Positions 24,742 through 35,900 of a stretch of 48,734 nucleotides of DNA are shown one piece after another. The translations under genes were made by a program, and so were the position numbers. Source of the stretch: Bacteroidales bacterium (lineage in GTDB: Bacteria > Bacteroidota > Bacteroidia > Bacteroidales > Muribaculaceae); contig JAUNGA010000009.1 in the NCBI GenBank assembly GCA_030524765.1, positions 1 through 48,734 of the forward strand. The letters run 5' to 3'. Positions within the stretch are counted from its first letter, which is position 1, and every line of letters begins with the position of its first letter. Under the pieces are notes generated by a model. That model was given only the letters and a program-made list of their open reading frames with translations. It was not told where the DNA came from and made no database searches.

Positions 24742-25439
24742 CACCTATATATATTATCCCCGCGCGAGGGGGCAGCAAAGGCATACCCCACAAAAACATC
24801 AGACCGCTTGCCGGCAAACCGCTGATTGTCTATTCAATCGAGGCGGCGCGAGCTACGGGTGCGCCTGACAGCCACATATTGCTGTCGACCGATGACAAGG
24901 AAATCGCCCGGGTGGCACAAGAGGCCGGGCTACCGGTACCGTTCATGCGTCCGGACGAATTAGCTACCGACACCTCAGGCAGCCGCGAGGTGATACTGCA
25001 TGCAATGGACGAGGCCGACCGCATGGGGCTTGCATACGACTGTGTAGTGCTGCTGCAGCCCACATCGCCGCTGCGCACAGCCGACGACATACGGGCGGCT
25101 CTCGGGCTCTACACGCCCGATATCGACATGGTGGTGAGTGTCGTGCCGGCGGCATCAAATCCTTATTACAACTGTTTCGAGACCGACCGCGCCACCGGTT
25201 ATCTGCATATCAGCAAAGGCGACGGGCTGTACACCAGACGTCAGGATGCACCGGATGCATGGGAATACAACGGCGCTGTATATGTGATCAACCCCGAGTC
25301 GATCAGACGTATGCCTCTCGGCGCATTTCCGCGACGCGTGCCATCTCCCATGCCGCGCAACCGCAGCATAGATCTCGACACACCGCTCGACTGGACCATA
25401 GCAGAAGTGGTGATGGCCGAAAACCAATCGGGGCAGTAA
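24735..25439 (+). CDS. CMP-nonulosonate cytidylyltransferase (NeuA/LegF type)
   Basis: A 234-residue enzyme that should activate a nonulosonic acid with CTP to its CMP form, ready for transfer to a surface glycan. The nucleotide-binding P-loop-like motif PARGGSKGIPHKN is at 9-21. LLQPTSPLRTADDI and the late EYNGAVYVIN are also conserved. The length is that of a stand-alone cytidylyltransferase without the extra C-terminal domain seen in some NeuA proteins. The seven-base overlap with the epimerase gene suggests coupled expression. The acceptor sugar (Neu5Ac, legionaminic or other) is not fixed by sequence. Confidence 0.9.
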   Translation: MLTPIYIIPARGGSKGIPHKNIRPLAGKPLIVYSIEAARATGAPDSHILLSTDDKEIARVAQEAGLPVPFMRPDELATDTSGSREVILHAMDEADRMGLAYDCVVLLQPTSPLRTADDIRAALGLYTPDIDMVVSVVPAASNPYYNCFETDRATGYLHISKGDGLYTRRQDAPDAWEYNGAVYVINPESIRRMPLGAFPRRVPSPMPRNRSIDLDTPLDWTIAEVVMAENQSGQ

Positions 25440-25458
25440 ACAGTTATTTTAATGTACT

Positions 25459-26514
25459 ATGAAAGATAATCTCATCTCACAGACGGCAACTCTGCTCGAT
25501 GCTCTCGGACGGCTCAACCGCCTGCCCGGCGGATCGATGACCCTGTTTGCCACAGACGACGACGGACGACTCACCGGTGCGATCACCGACGGCGACATAC
25601 GCCGCGCACTGCTCGACGGCCGATCGTTGCAATCGCCTGTCAGCGACGCCATGCACCGGGCATTCAAGGCCATAAGGCCTGACGGTGACAGCGACGACGT
25701 GGCATTGTTGCGCGAATGCCGTGAGCGCGGTCTGCGGCTGGTGCCAAGGCTCGATGCCGACGGCCGTCCGATCGAGATTATTGACCTCAACATCACCCAC
25801 ACCCGTCTGCCGCTCAGCGCAATACTAATGGCCGGCGGCAAGGGCGAGCGTTTGCGTCCGCTCACGCTCAACTGTCCCAAACCACTGCTCAAGATCGACG
25901 GCAAAGCCATCATCGACTATAACGTCGAGGCACTCGCACGCTGTGGCATAAGCGACATCACAGTCACCACACGCTATCTGGCAGAGCAACTCGACGAACA
26001 CTTTACACAGCCCGTCGGCGGTGTCGACGTACGTTGCGTACGCGAAGACTCACCTCTGGGCACGATAGGAGCTGTCACACTGGTCGACGTTCCCGCTCAC
26101 GGCGACACCATAATAATGAATTCTGACCTGCTGACCACCATCTCGTTTGAGGAGATGTACCTGCGGCATGTCGATCGCCGGGCCGACATCACCATAGCTG
26201 TCGTGCCATATCAGGTCACCGTGCCCTATGCCATCCTCACGCTCGACGGGGACGATGTGACGGGTATCGAGGAAAAACCGTCATACTCGCACTATGCCAA
26301 CGCCGGCATTTACATCTTCTCAAACCGCGTGCTGCGCACAATCGAGCCGGGTCGACGCACCGATGCGCCCGACGTTGTGGCCGACACCATCGCCACCGGC
26401 GGCCGCGTGGCGTATTACCCCATCAAGGGCACATGGATTGATGTGGGCTCGCCAACCGACTTCCGACAGGCGGCCGAGCTGATGCGGCACCATCGCAATT
26501 TCAGTAACAAATAA
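25459..26514 (+). CDS. CBS-nucleotidyltransferase fusion, PtmE-like sugar-1-phosphate nucleotidyltransferase
   Basis: A 351-residue protein with an N-terminal CBS-type region (~1-115, including GAITDGDIRRALLDG) and a C-terminal nucleotidyltransferase domain from residue ~120. The catalytic motif MAGGKGERLRPLT starts at Met124, followed by CPKPLLKIDGKAI; metal and sugar contacts are suggested by IIMNSDLLTT and IEEKPSYSHYANAGIYIF. This architecture is that of PtmE, which in Campylobacter jejuni makes GDP-linked glucosamine for legionaminic acid. With the two genes before it, a legionaminic-type pathway is likely, although sugar and nucleotide are inferred. Confidence 0.82.
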   Translation: MKDNLISQTATLLDALGRLNRLPGGSMTLFATDDDGRLTGAITDGDIRRALLDGRSLQSPVSDAMHRAFKAIRPDGDSDDVALLRECRERGLRLVPRLDADGRPIEIIDLNITHTRLPLSAILMAGGKGERLRPLTLNCPKPLLKIDGKAIIDYNVEALARCGISDITVTTRYLAEQLDEHFTQPVGGVDVRCVREDSPLGTIGAVTLVDVPAHGDTIIMNSDLLTTISFEEMYLRHVDRRADITIAVVPYQVTVPYAILTLDGDDVTGIEEKPSYSHYANAGIYIFSNRVLRTIEPGRRTDAPDVVADTIATGGRVAYYPIKGTWIDVGSPTDFRQAAELMRHHRNFSNK

Positions 26515-26544
26515 TTGACAGACACACGACTAACATAAACGATT

Positions 26545-27783
26545 ATGGCTGATTCCAACTTCATAGACTATGTCAAGATACTTTGCCGATCGGGCAAAGG
26601 AGGCGCCGGTTCGCGCCATTTCTACCGTGCCAAATACGTGCCTAAGGGTGGTCCTGACGGTGGCGACGGCGGCCGCGGCGGCCATATCATACTCAAAGGC
26701 AACGCACACATGTGGACCCTGCTGCCACTCAAATATCGGCGACACATCTTTGCCGGCAACGGCCAGAGTGGCTCGGGAGGACGCAGTTTTGGCAAAGACG
26801 GCGAGGACGTCGTGGTCGAGGTGCCTTGCGGCACAGTCGTGTTTGACGCCGAGACGGGCGAATTTCTCTGCGAGGTGACCTACGACGGACAAGAGGTCAA
26901 GCTGCTGCGCGGAGGCCGTGGCGGTCTTGGCAACTGGCACTTCAAATCGGCGACCAACCGCACGCCTCGCTACGCACAGCCCGGCGAGCCCGCCATCGAG
27001 AAGTCTATCATTCTCGAGCTCAAGGTGCTGGCCGATGTCGGTCTGGTCGGATTCCCCAACGCCGGCAAATCAACTCTGCTGTCGGCAGTGTCTGCGGCAC
27101 GGCCCAAGATAGCCGATTACCCATTCACCACAATGGAACCACAGCTGGGCATCGTCAGCTATCGCGATAATCGTTCGTTTGTGATGGCCGACATTCCCGG
27201 TATCATCGAGGGAGCCAGCGAAGGCAAGGGACTGGGACTGAGATTTCTGCGACATATCGAGCGAAATGCCGTGCTGCTGTTCATGATACCGGCCGATGCC
27301 GACGATATAGCGGCCGAATACAAGATTCTGGTCAACGAACTGAAACAGTTCAATCCCCAGCTGCTCGACAAACACCGCATACTCGCAATATCAAAATCAG
27401 ACATGCTCGACGACGAGCTTATCGAGGCCGTGCGCGAGACTCTGCCCGACGATATACCTTACGTATTTATATCGGCTGTCACCGGGCAGGGCATCACCGA
27501 ACTCAAGGACGTGCTATGGCGTGCCATCACCGATGATGACAATCGGCTGGCGACACCTGATATCACACATCGCGCACTCGACCAGAGCCACCGCGTACGT
27601 GAAGAAGACGAATTCATATTCCAGTATCAACCGGGCGAACAAGACGAGGACGACGAAGGCGAAGACCTGCAGAATATCAGCGCCGATACCTGGGGAGACG
27701 ACTACGACGTAGATGGCGATGACTATATGTGGGACGAAGACGTCGAGCCGGATGAGAACGAGCCACGTAAAGACGATAAATGA
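26545..27783 (+). CDS. obgE: Obg family GTPase
   Basis: A 412-residue GTPase that binds the large ribosomal subunit and links ribosome maturation with growth state. The N-terminal Gly-rich Obg fold ([20 protein letters not shown] onward, ~1-158) is intact. The G domain has G1 GFPNAGKST at 169-177, G3 DIPGIIEG, and G4 as SKSD instead of NKxD. The last ~60 residues are strongly acidic ([20 protein letters not shown]), a usual variable tail. The gene sits 30 bases after the PtmE-like gene and overlaps prmC by four bases. Confidence 0.95.
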   Translation: MADSNFIDYVKILCRSGKGGAGSRHFYRAKYVPKGGPDGGDGGRGGHIILKGNAHMWTLLPLKYRRHIFAGNGQSGSGGRSFGKDGEDVVVEVPCGTVVFDAETGEFLCEVTYDGQEVKLLRGGRGGLGNWHFKSATNRTPRYAQPGEPAIEKSIILELKVLADVGLVGFPNAGKSTLLSAVSAARPKIADYPFTTMEPQLGIVSYRDNRSFVMADIPGIIEGASEGKGLGLRFLRHIERNAVLLFMIPADADDIAAEYKILVNELKQFNPQLLDKHRILAISKSDMLDDELIEAVRETLPDDIPYVFISAVTGQGITELKDVLWRAITDDDNRLATPDITHRALDQSHRVREEDEFIFQYQPGEQDEDDEGEDLQNISADTWGDDYDVDGDDYMWDEDVEPDENEPRKDDK

Positions 27784-28637
27784 CACTCGCAGAACTCAAC
27801 AGCGATATCATCAGACGCCTTACCGCATCGCTCGGCGACCGAGAAGGGAAAGCCACCGCCAGATTGGTGATGGAAGACACGTTGCAGGCCGACCCGACAC
27901 GTATCTTTACTCGTGGCGAGTATGAACTCGAACCCGAGTCGGTCGATCGTGTGAACCGTATCGTCGGACGCATCATATCCGGCGAACCGCCGCAGTATGC
28001 CGTCGGACGGGCGCGCTTCATGGGCCTTGACCTGATCGTCACGCCTGCGACCCTAATTCCACGTCCCGAGACTGCAGCGCTCGTCGACATGATTACCGAC
28101 GATTACAGCGGACGCACCGGCCTGTCGATACTCGACATAGGCACCGGCAGCGGCTGCATAGCTATCGCGCTGAGCCGGGCGCTGCCATTTGCCGACATCG
28201 AGGGTGTCGACATCAGCGACGACGCACTCGCCGTTGCCCGCCGGAATGCCCGGATGCTCAACGTCAACGTTAATTTCAGGCACCTCGACATACTGCACGC
28301 CGAACCGTCGGCCGAGCCGACGTACGACATAATCGTGAGCAATCCGCCATACATCGCCGACTCCGAAAAAGCCGACATGGACAAGCGGGTGACCGACTAC
28401 GAACCCGCAAGAGCACTGTTTGTGCCCGACAACGATCCGCTCGAATTCTATCGTGCGATCGCCGACTTCGCCGCATCGGCTCTGAACGACGGCGGACGGC
28501 TATATTTCGAGATAAATCCCCGCTATGCATCAGACCTTATGACCATGCTATGCAAAAAAGGATACTCTGACGTAAGCGTGACACGCGACTATCTCGGGCA
28601 TGAACGTTATGCCCGTGCGACATACAACCGCCAATGA
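27780..28637 (+). CDS. prmC: Peptide chain release factor N5-glutamine methyltransferase
   Basis: A 285-residue SAM-dependent enzyme that methylates the GGQ glutamine of release factors RF1 and RF2. The N-terminal helical domain ends near the [14 protein letters not shown] segment. The SAM loop is [14 protein letters not shown], and the catalytic NPPY motif is at 188-191 in [12 protein letters not shown]. It overlaps obgE upstream and recX downstream by four bases each (ATGA), so the three are translationally coupled. Confidence 0.95.
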   Translation: MTLAELNSDIIRRLTASLGDREGKATARLVMEDTLQADPTRIFTRGEYELEPESVDRVNRIVGRIISGEPPQYAVGRARFMGLDLIVTPATLIPRPETAALVDMITDDYSGRTGLSILDIGTGSGCIAIALSRALPFADIEGVDISDDALAVARRNARMLNVNVNFRHLDILHAEPSAEPTYDIIVSNPPYIADSEKADMDKRVTDYEPARALFVPDNDPLEFYRAIADFAASALNDGGRLYFEINPRYASDLMTMLCKKGYSDVSVTRDYLGHERYARATYNRQ

Positions 28638-29113
28638 TCCAGCGCAAGACTGTCACACCACAGCAGGCACTCGTGCGCCTCGAGGAACAATGTGCCCGTG
28701 CCGAGCACAGCACCGGGGAACTGCGGCTGAAGATGCGTAGATGGGGCATCACGCCCTCTGATGCCGACAAGATCATCGACTCGCTCGTGAGCCGGCACTT
28801 TGTCGACGACAGCAGATTTGCAGCCGCATATGTCCGCGACAAAGTAGAATATGGCGGCTGGGGGCGCAGGAAAATCGCACTGGGACTGTATCAGAAAGGT
28901 GTTGCGCGTGACATTATCTCTGCAGCGCTCGACGAAATCGATTCAGACCGTTATATCGAGCGGCTGCGCGAAATCATCGACCGCAAACGACGCGCCACCG
29001 CCGAGGCCGATACATACGAAGGACGCACACGTATATATCGTCATGCCGCCTCGCGCGGATTCGAGCCCGATCTTATCGCAAAAGTGTTACGCGAAATCAA
29101 AAAGCCGGATTGA
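28634..29113 (+). CDS. recX: Regulatory protein RecX
   Basis: A 159-residue RecX-family protein, expected to inhibit RecA filament growth by binding in its groove. The three-helix repeats are recognisable: RLEEQCARAEHSTGELRLKM, then VSRHFVDDSRFAAAYVRDKV and the following GGWGRRKIALGLYQKGVARD. A third repeat follows around YRHAASRGFEPDLIAKVL. It is last in the yicC-to-recX series and overlaps prmC by four bases. recA is not in the window. Confidence 0.92.
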   Translation: MIQRKTVTPQQALVRLEEQCARAEHSTGELRLKMRRWGITPSDADKIIDSLVSRHFVDDSRFAAAYVRDKVEYGGWGRRKIALGLYQKGVARDIISAALDEIDSDRYIERLREIIDRKRRATAEADTYEGRTRIYRHAASRGFEPDLIAKVLREIKKPD

Positions 29114-29122
29114 ACATCCGGC
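29104..29122 (+). terminator. Hairpin overlapping the recX stop codon
   Basis: GCCGGAT (29104-29110) pairs with ATCCGGC (29116-29122) over a 5-nt loop that starts with the TGA stop codon. No T-run follows. It is a plausible weak terminator for the long operon. Confidence 0.4.
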
Positions 29123-29151
29123 GCCGTCTGACAATATCCGGTTGCAAGAGC

Positions 29152-29240
29152 CGGTTCGACAATATTTGTTGACGGCCCTGAATGTATATTCCGTGACGAA
29201 TAATGCCATTGCTCTGCCGTTAACAAATATTATCGGACCG
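29152..29240. repeat. Intergenic palindromic element, long copy (MITE- or REP-like)
   Basis: Two 25-base arms (29152-29176 and 29216-29240) are inverted repeats with only three differences, two of which still form G-U pairs in RNA. They enclose a 39-base centre. The ends recur in opposite orientation at 6873-6921. The element fills most of the recX-ruvA gap. No protein is encoded and no target duplication is obvious. Confidence 0.55.
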
Positions 29241-29268
29241 ACGTCCCGTCTACTCCGGGATTTTTTAG

Positions 29269-29276
29269 TAACTTCG
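29269..29276 (+). promoter_or_regulatory. Possible -7 box for ruvA
   Basis: TAACTTCG is one base from TAnnTTTG and ends seven bases before the ruvA ATG, implying a near-leaderless transcript. No clear -33 element was found. Confidence 0.35.
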
Positions 29277-29283
29277 CGCTATT

Positions 29284-29868
29284 ATGATCGAATCTGTAAC
29301 AGGAAAGATAGCATCGCTCAATCCTGCGGCGGTAGTGATAGAGACTGCCGGCGGAGTGGGCTATCTGCTCAATATAACCTTGCCCACATACTCGCGGCTC
29401 GAAGGTGTGGGCGAGACCCGTCTGCTGGTACACGAATCAATACGCGACGACGCGTGGATTCTCTATGGCTTTCTCGACGATACCGAGCGCGAGATGTTCA
29501 GAGCGCTTGTCGGTGTGTCGGGCGTGGGTGCCGCATCGGCACGCATGATACTGTCGGCAATACCGGCCGTCGAGCTTGGAACCGTTATATCGTCTTCTGA
29601 CACAAAAAGGCTGAAAGCCGTCAAAGGCATAGGCGCCAAAACAGCCGAACGCATAATTGTTGACCTGCGCGATAAAATAAAAGCGGGTGCAGATACGTTA
29701 TTAACCCAGTCGCAGACTGTCAGTCCGGCCTTTGACGAGGCTCTCGAGGCTCTCGTGATCCTGGGCTTCCCGCGTCCGGCGAGCCGCAAGGCTCTCGAAA
29801 AGCTCTTCAATGCCGAGCCGACGATTTCGCTCGAATCGGCTATAAAGCGTGCCATGTCAATGATATAG
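29284..29868 (+). CDS. ruvA: Holliday junction DNA helicase subunit RuvA
   Basis: A 194-residue junction-binding subunit of the RuvAB branch-migration motor. The N-terminal OB domain begins MIESVTGKIASLNPAAVVIE. The tetramer core contains helix-hairpin-helix motifs (LVGVSGVGAASARMIL and LKAVKGIGAKTAERIIVDL), and the C-terminal RuvB-binding domain ends with SLESAIKRAMSMI. It lies directly upstream of sprA, an arrangement also known from Flavobacterium and other Bacteroidetes. Confidence 0.96.
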   Translation: MIESVTGKIASLNPAAVVIETAGGVGYLLNITLPTYSRLEGVGETRLLVHESIRDDAWILYGFLDDTEREMFRALVGVSGVGAASARMILSAIPAVELGTVISSSDTKRLKAVKGIGAKTAERIIVDLRDKIKAGADTLLTQSQTVSPAFDEALEALVILGFPRPASRKALEKLFNAEPTISLESAIKRAMSMI

Positions 29869-29876
29869 CGCGTCAT

Positions 29877-29903
29877 GAGCCGGGCATGTCGACAGCGCGG
29901 CTC
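29877..29903 (+). terminator. Possible hairpin between ruvA and sprA
   Basis: GAGCCG (29877-29882) pairs with CGGCTC (29898-29903), with two further inner pairs beyond a G-G mismatch. It is followed by TGATTTT. It could attenuate read-through from ruvA into sprA. Confidence 0.35.
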
Positions 29904-29914
29904 TGATTTTGCTG

Positions 29915-32900
29915 ATGGGAAAAGTAGATCAAGACAGATATCGCCGTTCTACGGTCAGTCGCTTGTCGGCGCTTGTGGCGCTGGCAGGCTTCATTGTCTT
30001 GCTCACACTAACAGCGACCGGACAGTACTACAATCCCACCATAACGCCTCCGCCCCCGGCCGCCTACCCTCCCCCACCGCCTCCGGCCAACCCCGCCGAT
30101 ACTGTCATGCTGCCTATGGGCGCCACACAGACAGTGCCGCAAAGCTACGACGACCTGATGGCCGACGAGCTGGCCTACGATCTGGCCACACCCTCGAACA
30201 TACGCACCGAGGCCGAGTATGACCCGGCCACAGGATGTTATGTCGTGCGCACTCGAATGGGCGATTTTGACATAGCCACACCCTTCATGCTCAGCGAGGC
30301 ACAGTACAACAACTGGCAGTTGCGGCGCTCGCTGCAGGAGTATTACCGCGAACAAAATCTGGCTCTTGTCGAGAACAAAGAGAAACAGCCTTTCAACATT
30401 CTCGACATGAACTTTGCCATCGGCCCGCTTGAGAAAATCTTCGGCCCGGGCGGCATCTCGCTGCGCACCCAGGGCTCGGTGCAGATCTCCATGGGCGTAA
30501 AGAGCAACTTCACCGACAATCCGTCGCTGTCGCTCAATGCCCGTCGCAAGACCTACTTTGATTTCGACCAGAAAATTCAGGCCACGATCAATGCAGGTGT
30601 GGGCGACCGTCTGAAATTCAACATGACATACAACACTGACGCGACCTTTGATTTCGACTCGAAAAACCTTAAACTCGCCTACGAAGGCAAGGAAGACGAC
30701 ATCGTCAAGAATATCGAGGCCGGTAATGTGTCTATGACCACCGGATCATCGCTCATACGAGGCAGTACGGCTCTGTTCGGCGTCAAGGCCAAGTTGCAGT
30801 TCGGAAAACTGACAGTCACCGGCCTGATATCACAGCAAAATTCAGAATCGCGCACCGTCAACACCAAGGGCGGCGCACAGACCACTGCATTCACGGTCAA
30901 TGCCGACCAATATGATCAGAACCGCCATTACTTTCTGGCTCAATTCTTCCGTGACAACTACGACTCGTTCGCATCTCGTCTGCCTTATGTGGCATCGGGT
31001 GTGAATATCACGCGCATAGAGGTGTGGATCACCAACAAAAGCAACAAATACGAGCAGTCGCGCAATCTTGTCGCGTTCCAGGACCTCGGCGAGAGCCAGA
31101 TACTCGGCAGCGACTACTGGGTGCCCGATCCTGCGCTGCCCAACCCGGCCAACGCATCAAACAACCTGCCGGCTGTCATCAAGGAACAATACCCCGGGGC
31201 CCGCAATATCAATACTGTCACCCAGGCTCTGCAGCCACTGCAGCAATATGGGATAGTCGGCGGCACCGACTTTGAGAAAGTCGAGAGCGCGCGCCTGCTT
31301 TCGTCAAGCGAATACACGCTCAACCCGACACTCGGCTACATATCGATACGCAGCGCTCTCAACGCCGACGAAGTGCTGGCTGTGGCATTCGAGTACACAT
31401 ATCGCGGCCAGGTATATCAGGTCGGTGAATTCTCGTCAGACATCACCTCAACCGACCAGTCGCTATATGTCAAGATGCTCAAGAGCACCACGGCATCGAC
31501 TTCAGAGCCAATGTGGCGGCTTATGATGAAAAACGTATATGCACTTGGAGGATACCAGATACAGAAAAGCAACTTCAAGCTCAACATCAAGTATCTGAGC
31601 GACACTACCGGTACCCAGATCAATTATCTGCCCGTGCCGGGGCTCAACAACAAGTCGCTGTTACAGGTAATGAATCTCGACCGCATCGACTCGAACCAGG
31701 AGTCAAATCCCGACGGATTCTTTGACTTTATCGACGGATACACCATCTTGCCGTCGCAAGGCAAGATCATATTCCCCGTAGCCGAGCCGTTTGGCGCCCA
31801 CCTGCGCCGACAGATCAACAATGACGCGTTGGCCGACCAATATGTCTACGAAGAGCTTTATGACTCCACACTGACTGTGGCGCGACAGTTTGCCGACAAA
31901 AACAAATTCATAATCACCGGCGAGTATCAGGCATCGGCCGGATCACAGATCAGGCTCAATGCCATGAATGTGCCCCGTGGCTCGGTGGTAGTAACCGCCG
32001 GCGGCATGACACTCACCGAAAACTCAGACTATACTGTCGACTACGCGATGGGTATCGTCACCATCACCAATCAGTCGATCATCGATTCGGGCCAGAACAT
32101 CAGCGTGACCCTCGAGAACCAGTCGCTCTTCTCGATGCAACGCAAGACACTGCTGGGTCTCGACCTGCAGTACCAGTTCAACAAAGACCTCAATGTCGGC
32201 GCCACATTGCTGCATTTCTCCGAAAAAGCGCTCACCGAGAAAGTCAACATCGGCGACGAGATAGTCAACAACTCGATGATCGGTTTCAATCTGAGCTGGA
32301 ACAAAGACTTCATGTGGCTGACCAATCTGCTCAACCGCATCCCCACCGTCACTGCCACACAGCCGTCGCACATCAGCCTTACGGCCGAGTATGCCCGGCT
32401 GCTGCCGCATGCCCAGAAGGCCGGATCGACCAAAGGATCGACATATGTCGATGATTTCGAGTCGACACAGACCGGCATCGATCTGCGCTCGCCCTATGCA
32501 TGGACACTCGCATCGACACCGTACGACAACGGCAAGGAGGCCCTGTTCCCCGAGGCCACGCTGAGCAACAATGTCGACTACGGCAAAAACCGAGCCCTGC
32601 TCAACTGGTACTTTATCGACCGTATGTTCACCTCACGCAACTCGTCGCTGGCACCGAGCTATATCAAGAGCGACCTCGACCAGCTGTCAAACCCTTATGT
32701 GCGCGAGGTGACGTCATACGAGATCTTCCCCGGCCGCGAGCTCACCTACGGAGAGTCGTCGACCATACAGACACTCAACCTGTCGTTCTATCCCACCGAG
32801 CGCGGACCCTATAACCTTGACGCCGAGAATATTGATGATCGTGGCAACCTGTTGTTCCCCGAAAAACGCTGGGGCGGCATCATGCGCAAGCTCGACAACA

Positions 32901-35900
32901 CCAACTTCGAACAGAGCAATATAGAGTACGTGCAGTTCTGGTTGATGAACCCCTTCCTCGATCCCGACAACCCCAACTACGACGGCGGTGACCTCTATAT
33001 CAACTTCGGTGAAATATCAGAAGACATCCTTAAAGACGGACTAAAAAGCTATGAGAACGGCATACCTGTCGACGGCAACGACCAATATCTGCAGGAGACT
33101 GTCTGGGGACGTGTGACATCACAGAATTCACTCACCTACTCGTTTGACAACGCCACCGGCGCTCGTCTGGCCCAGGACGTCGGTATCGACGGTCTTCCCA
33201 ATACCGACGAATATGAGTTCCCGTCATATCAGCAGTACCTCGAGCGTCTCCGCCGTAAACTCGCGCCCGATGCGATCGAGAGCATGATGCGCGACCGTTT
33301 CTCACCGTTCAACGACCCCGCAGGCGACAACTACCACTTTTATCGCGGATATGACTACGACGAGGAACGTCTCGGTATCCTTGCCCGATACAAGCGGTAC
33401 AACGGCGTCGAGGGCAACTCGCTTTCGCCCGAAGATACCGACGACCCGCTCTACCAGACGTCACGTGCCACACCTGATGTCGAGGACATCAACCAGGACA
33501 ATACGCTCAACGAGTATGAGCGATACTTCCAATATAAGGTGTCGATACGTCCCGAAGACCTCGTAGTGGGCAAAAACTATATCACCGACAAACAGGTGTC
33601 GGTCGTACACACCCGCAATGATTCAAACCAGACCGTAGAATGGTATCAGTTCAAGATACCTCTGAGCGAATACGAGCGCGTGGTAGGCTCGATCAAGGAT
33701 TTTTCTACCATACGCTTCGCCCGTATGTTCATGACCGGATTCAAACAGGTGACCCACCTGCGATTTGCCACCCTCGAACTCGTACGCGGCGAGTGGCGCC
33801 CCTACGACTTCAACCTCAACCAGCGCGGCGATGCGCCTGCCGAGGGCCAGCTCGACATCTCGGTCGTCAACATCGAGGAAAATGCGGGCCGCGAGCCTGT
33901 AAGCTATGTGTTGCCTCCCGGAGTGACGCGTATATCAGATCCCGGACAGAGCCAGATAGTGCAGCTCAACGAGCAGTCTATGTCGCTCAAGGTCACCGGC
34001 CTGCAGGCAGGAGACGCACGGGCGGTTTATCGCAACACCCAGCACGACCTGCGCAACTACAAACGCATGCAGATGTGGGTGCATGCCGAGAGTCTGATCG
34101 ACGACGTAACCAACCTGCGTTCGGGCGACCTGAGCCTGTTTGTTCGTCTCGGCACCGATGTCAAAAACAACTATTATGAATATGAGATACCGCTGAGCCT
34201 CACACCTCACGACAAGTACAAGGACAATCCGACTGACCGGGCCATTGTGTGGCCGCTGTCAAACTATCTCGACTTCAACCTGCAGAGCCTTGTCGATCTC
34301 AAGTTGCAGCGTAATGCAGCCAAACGCGACGAGCAGGCCGGTGTGGGCTATGGCACCGTCTACTCGATGCGCGACCCCGACAACGAGCACAACACCATAT
34401 CGGTGCTCGGCAATCCCTCGCTGAGCGACGTGCGCGTGATGATGATAGGTGTGCGCAATCACTCTGCCACCACCAAAGACGGCATCGTGTGGGTCAACGA
34501 GCTGCGCGTGACCGATTTCAACGAATCAGGCGGATGGGCCGCCAAAGCCAACGCGACCATCAATCTGTCAGATATCGCCACCGTAAATGTGGGCGCACAT
34601 ATCGAGACGGCCGGATTCGGCGGTGTAGACCAGAGTCTCAACGAACGACGACTCGACGACTTCCATCAGTACAACGTGGCCGTACAAGCCGACCTGGGAC
34701 GATTCTTCCCGGCCGGAGCCAAGCTGCGTGCACCCATCTACTACTCTGTATCGAAAGAGACGACCTCGCCCAAATACAATCCTCTCGATCAGGACGTGCT
34801 GCTCAAAGACGCGCTCGACAACACATCGAGCAAAGCCGAGCGCGATTCGATCAACGATTACGCTGTCGACCGCCTTACTGTACAGAATTTCTCGCTATCA
34901 GGTCTAAAATTCGATGTGCAGAGCAAGACGCCAATGCCATGGGATCCGGCAAACTTCACGGTCAATTTCTCATTCAACAAACAGACACGCAACGATCCTA
35001 CCACCGAATATGAGTACACCAACGACTATCGCGGCTCGCTGCAATACACCTATTCGCCCTTTATACGTGGTCTCAAACCGTTTGCATGGATCAAATCAAA
35101 GAACAAAAACCTCAAATTCCTGCGCGAATGGGAGCTGCAATGGCTGCCCAACAATATCTCTTTCCTGACCAATATGTCGCGTTACTACTTCGAGCAACAG
35201 ACACGGTCTGAGACCGACCAGATGTTCCAGTTGCCCGTATCGGTAAGTAAAAACTTCCTGTGGGACCGCCAGCTGTCGCTGACATGGAATCTGACCAAGA
35301 GCCTGTCGATGTCGTTCAATTCAAACACATCGGCCCGCATCGAAGAGACAGTCGGCGCGGTAAACCGCAAGCTATTCCCCGACAAATACCGCGAGTGGAA
35401 AGACACCGTATGGCAGAGCATCCTCTCGATGGGAACGCCATGGAGCTACAATCAGAATTTCACGGCCCAGTACAAGGCTCCCTTCTCGCGCATTCCGGTC
35501 ATCGACTTTCTGTCGGGCTCGGTGAGCTACAACGCCACCTATCGCTGGGAGCGCGGCGCCACGGTCGACGGCGTGCGACTGGGCAACACCATCGCCAACC
35601 AGGCTGCATGGAATGCCGACGGCCGCATCAACTTTGAGTCGTTCTACAACAAGATTCCCATTCTCAAAGAGGTTACCCAGCGTTTTGCCAACAAGCGGCC
35701 GAGCAACAAAGCTCCACGCAAACCCAAGCGGTTTGAGCGTACCTATCAGCTCAAGGAGGACACCACACTCACCATCAAGCACAATCTGCGCACCAAAAAG
35801 GTCAAGATTTCGGCTATGACCACCGACAGTGTGCCCTTCCCTGTCAAAACACGCATCATCGATCAGAATTCGATCGAAGTACTCACCAATGGCGACAAAA

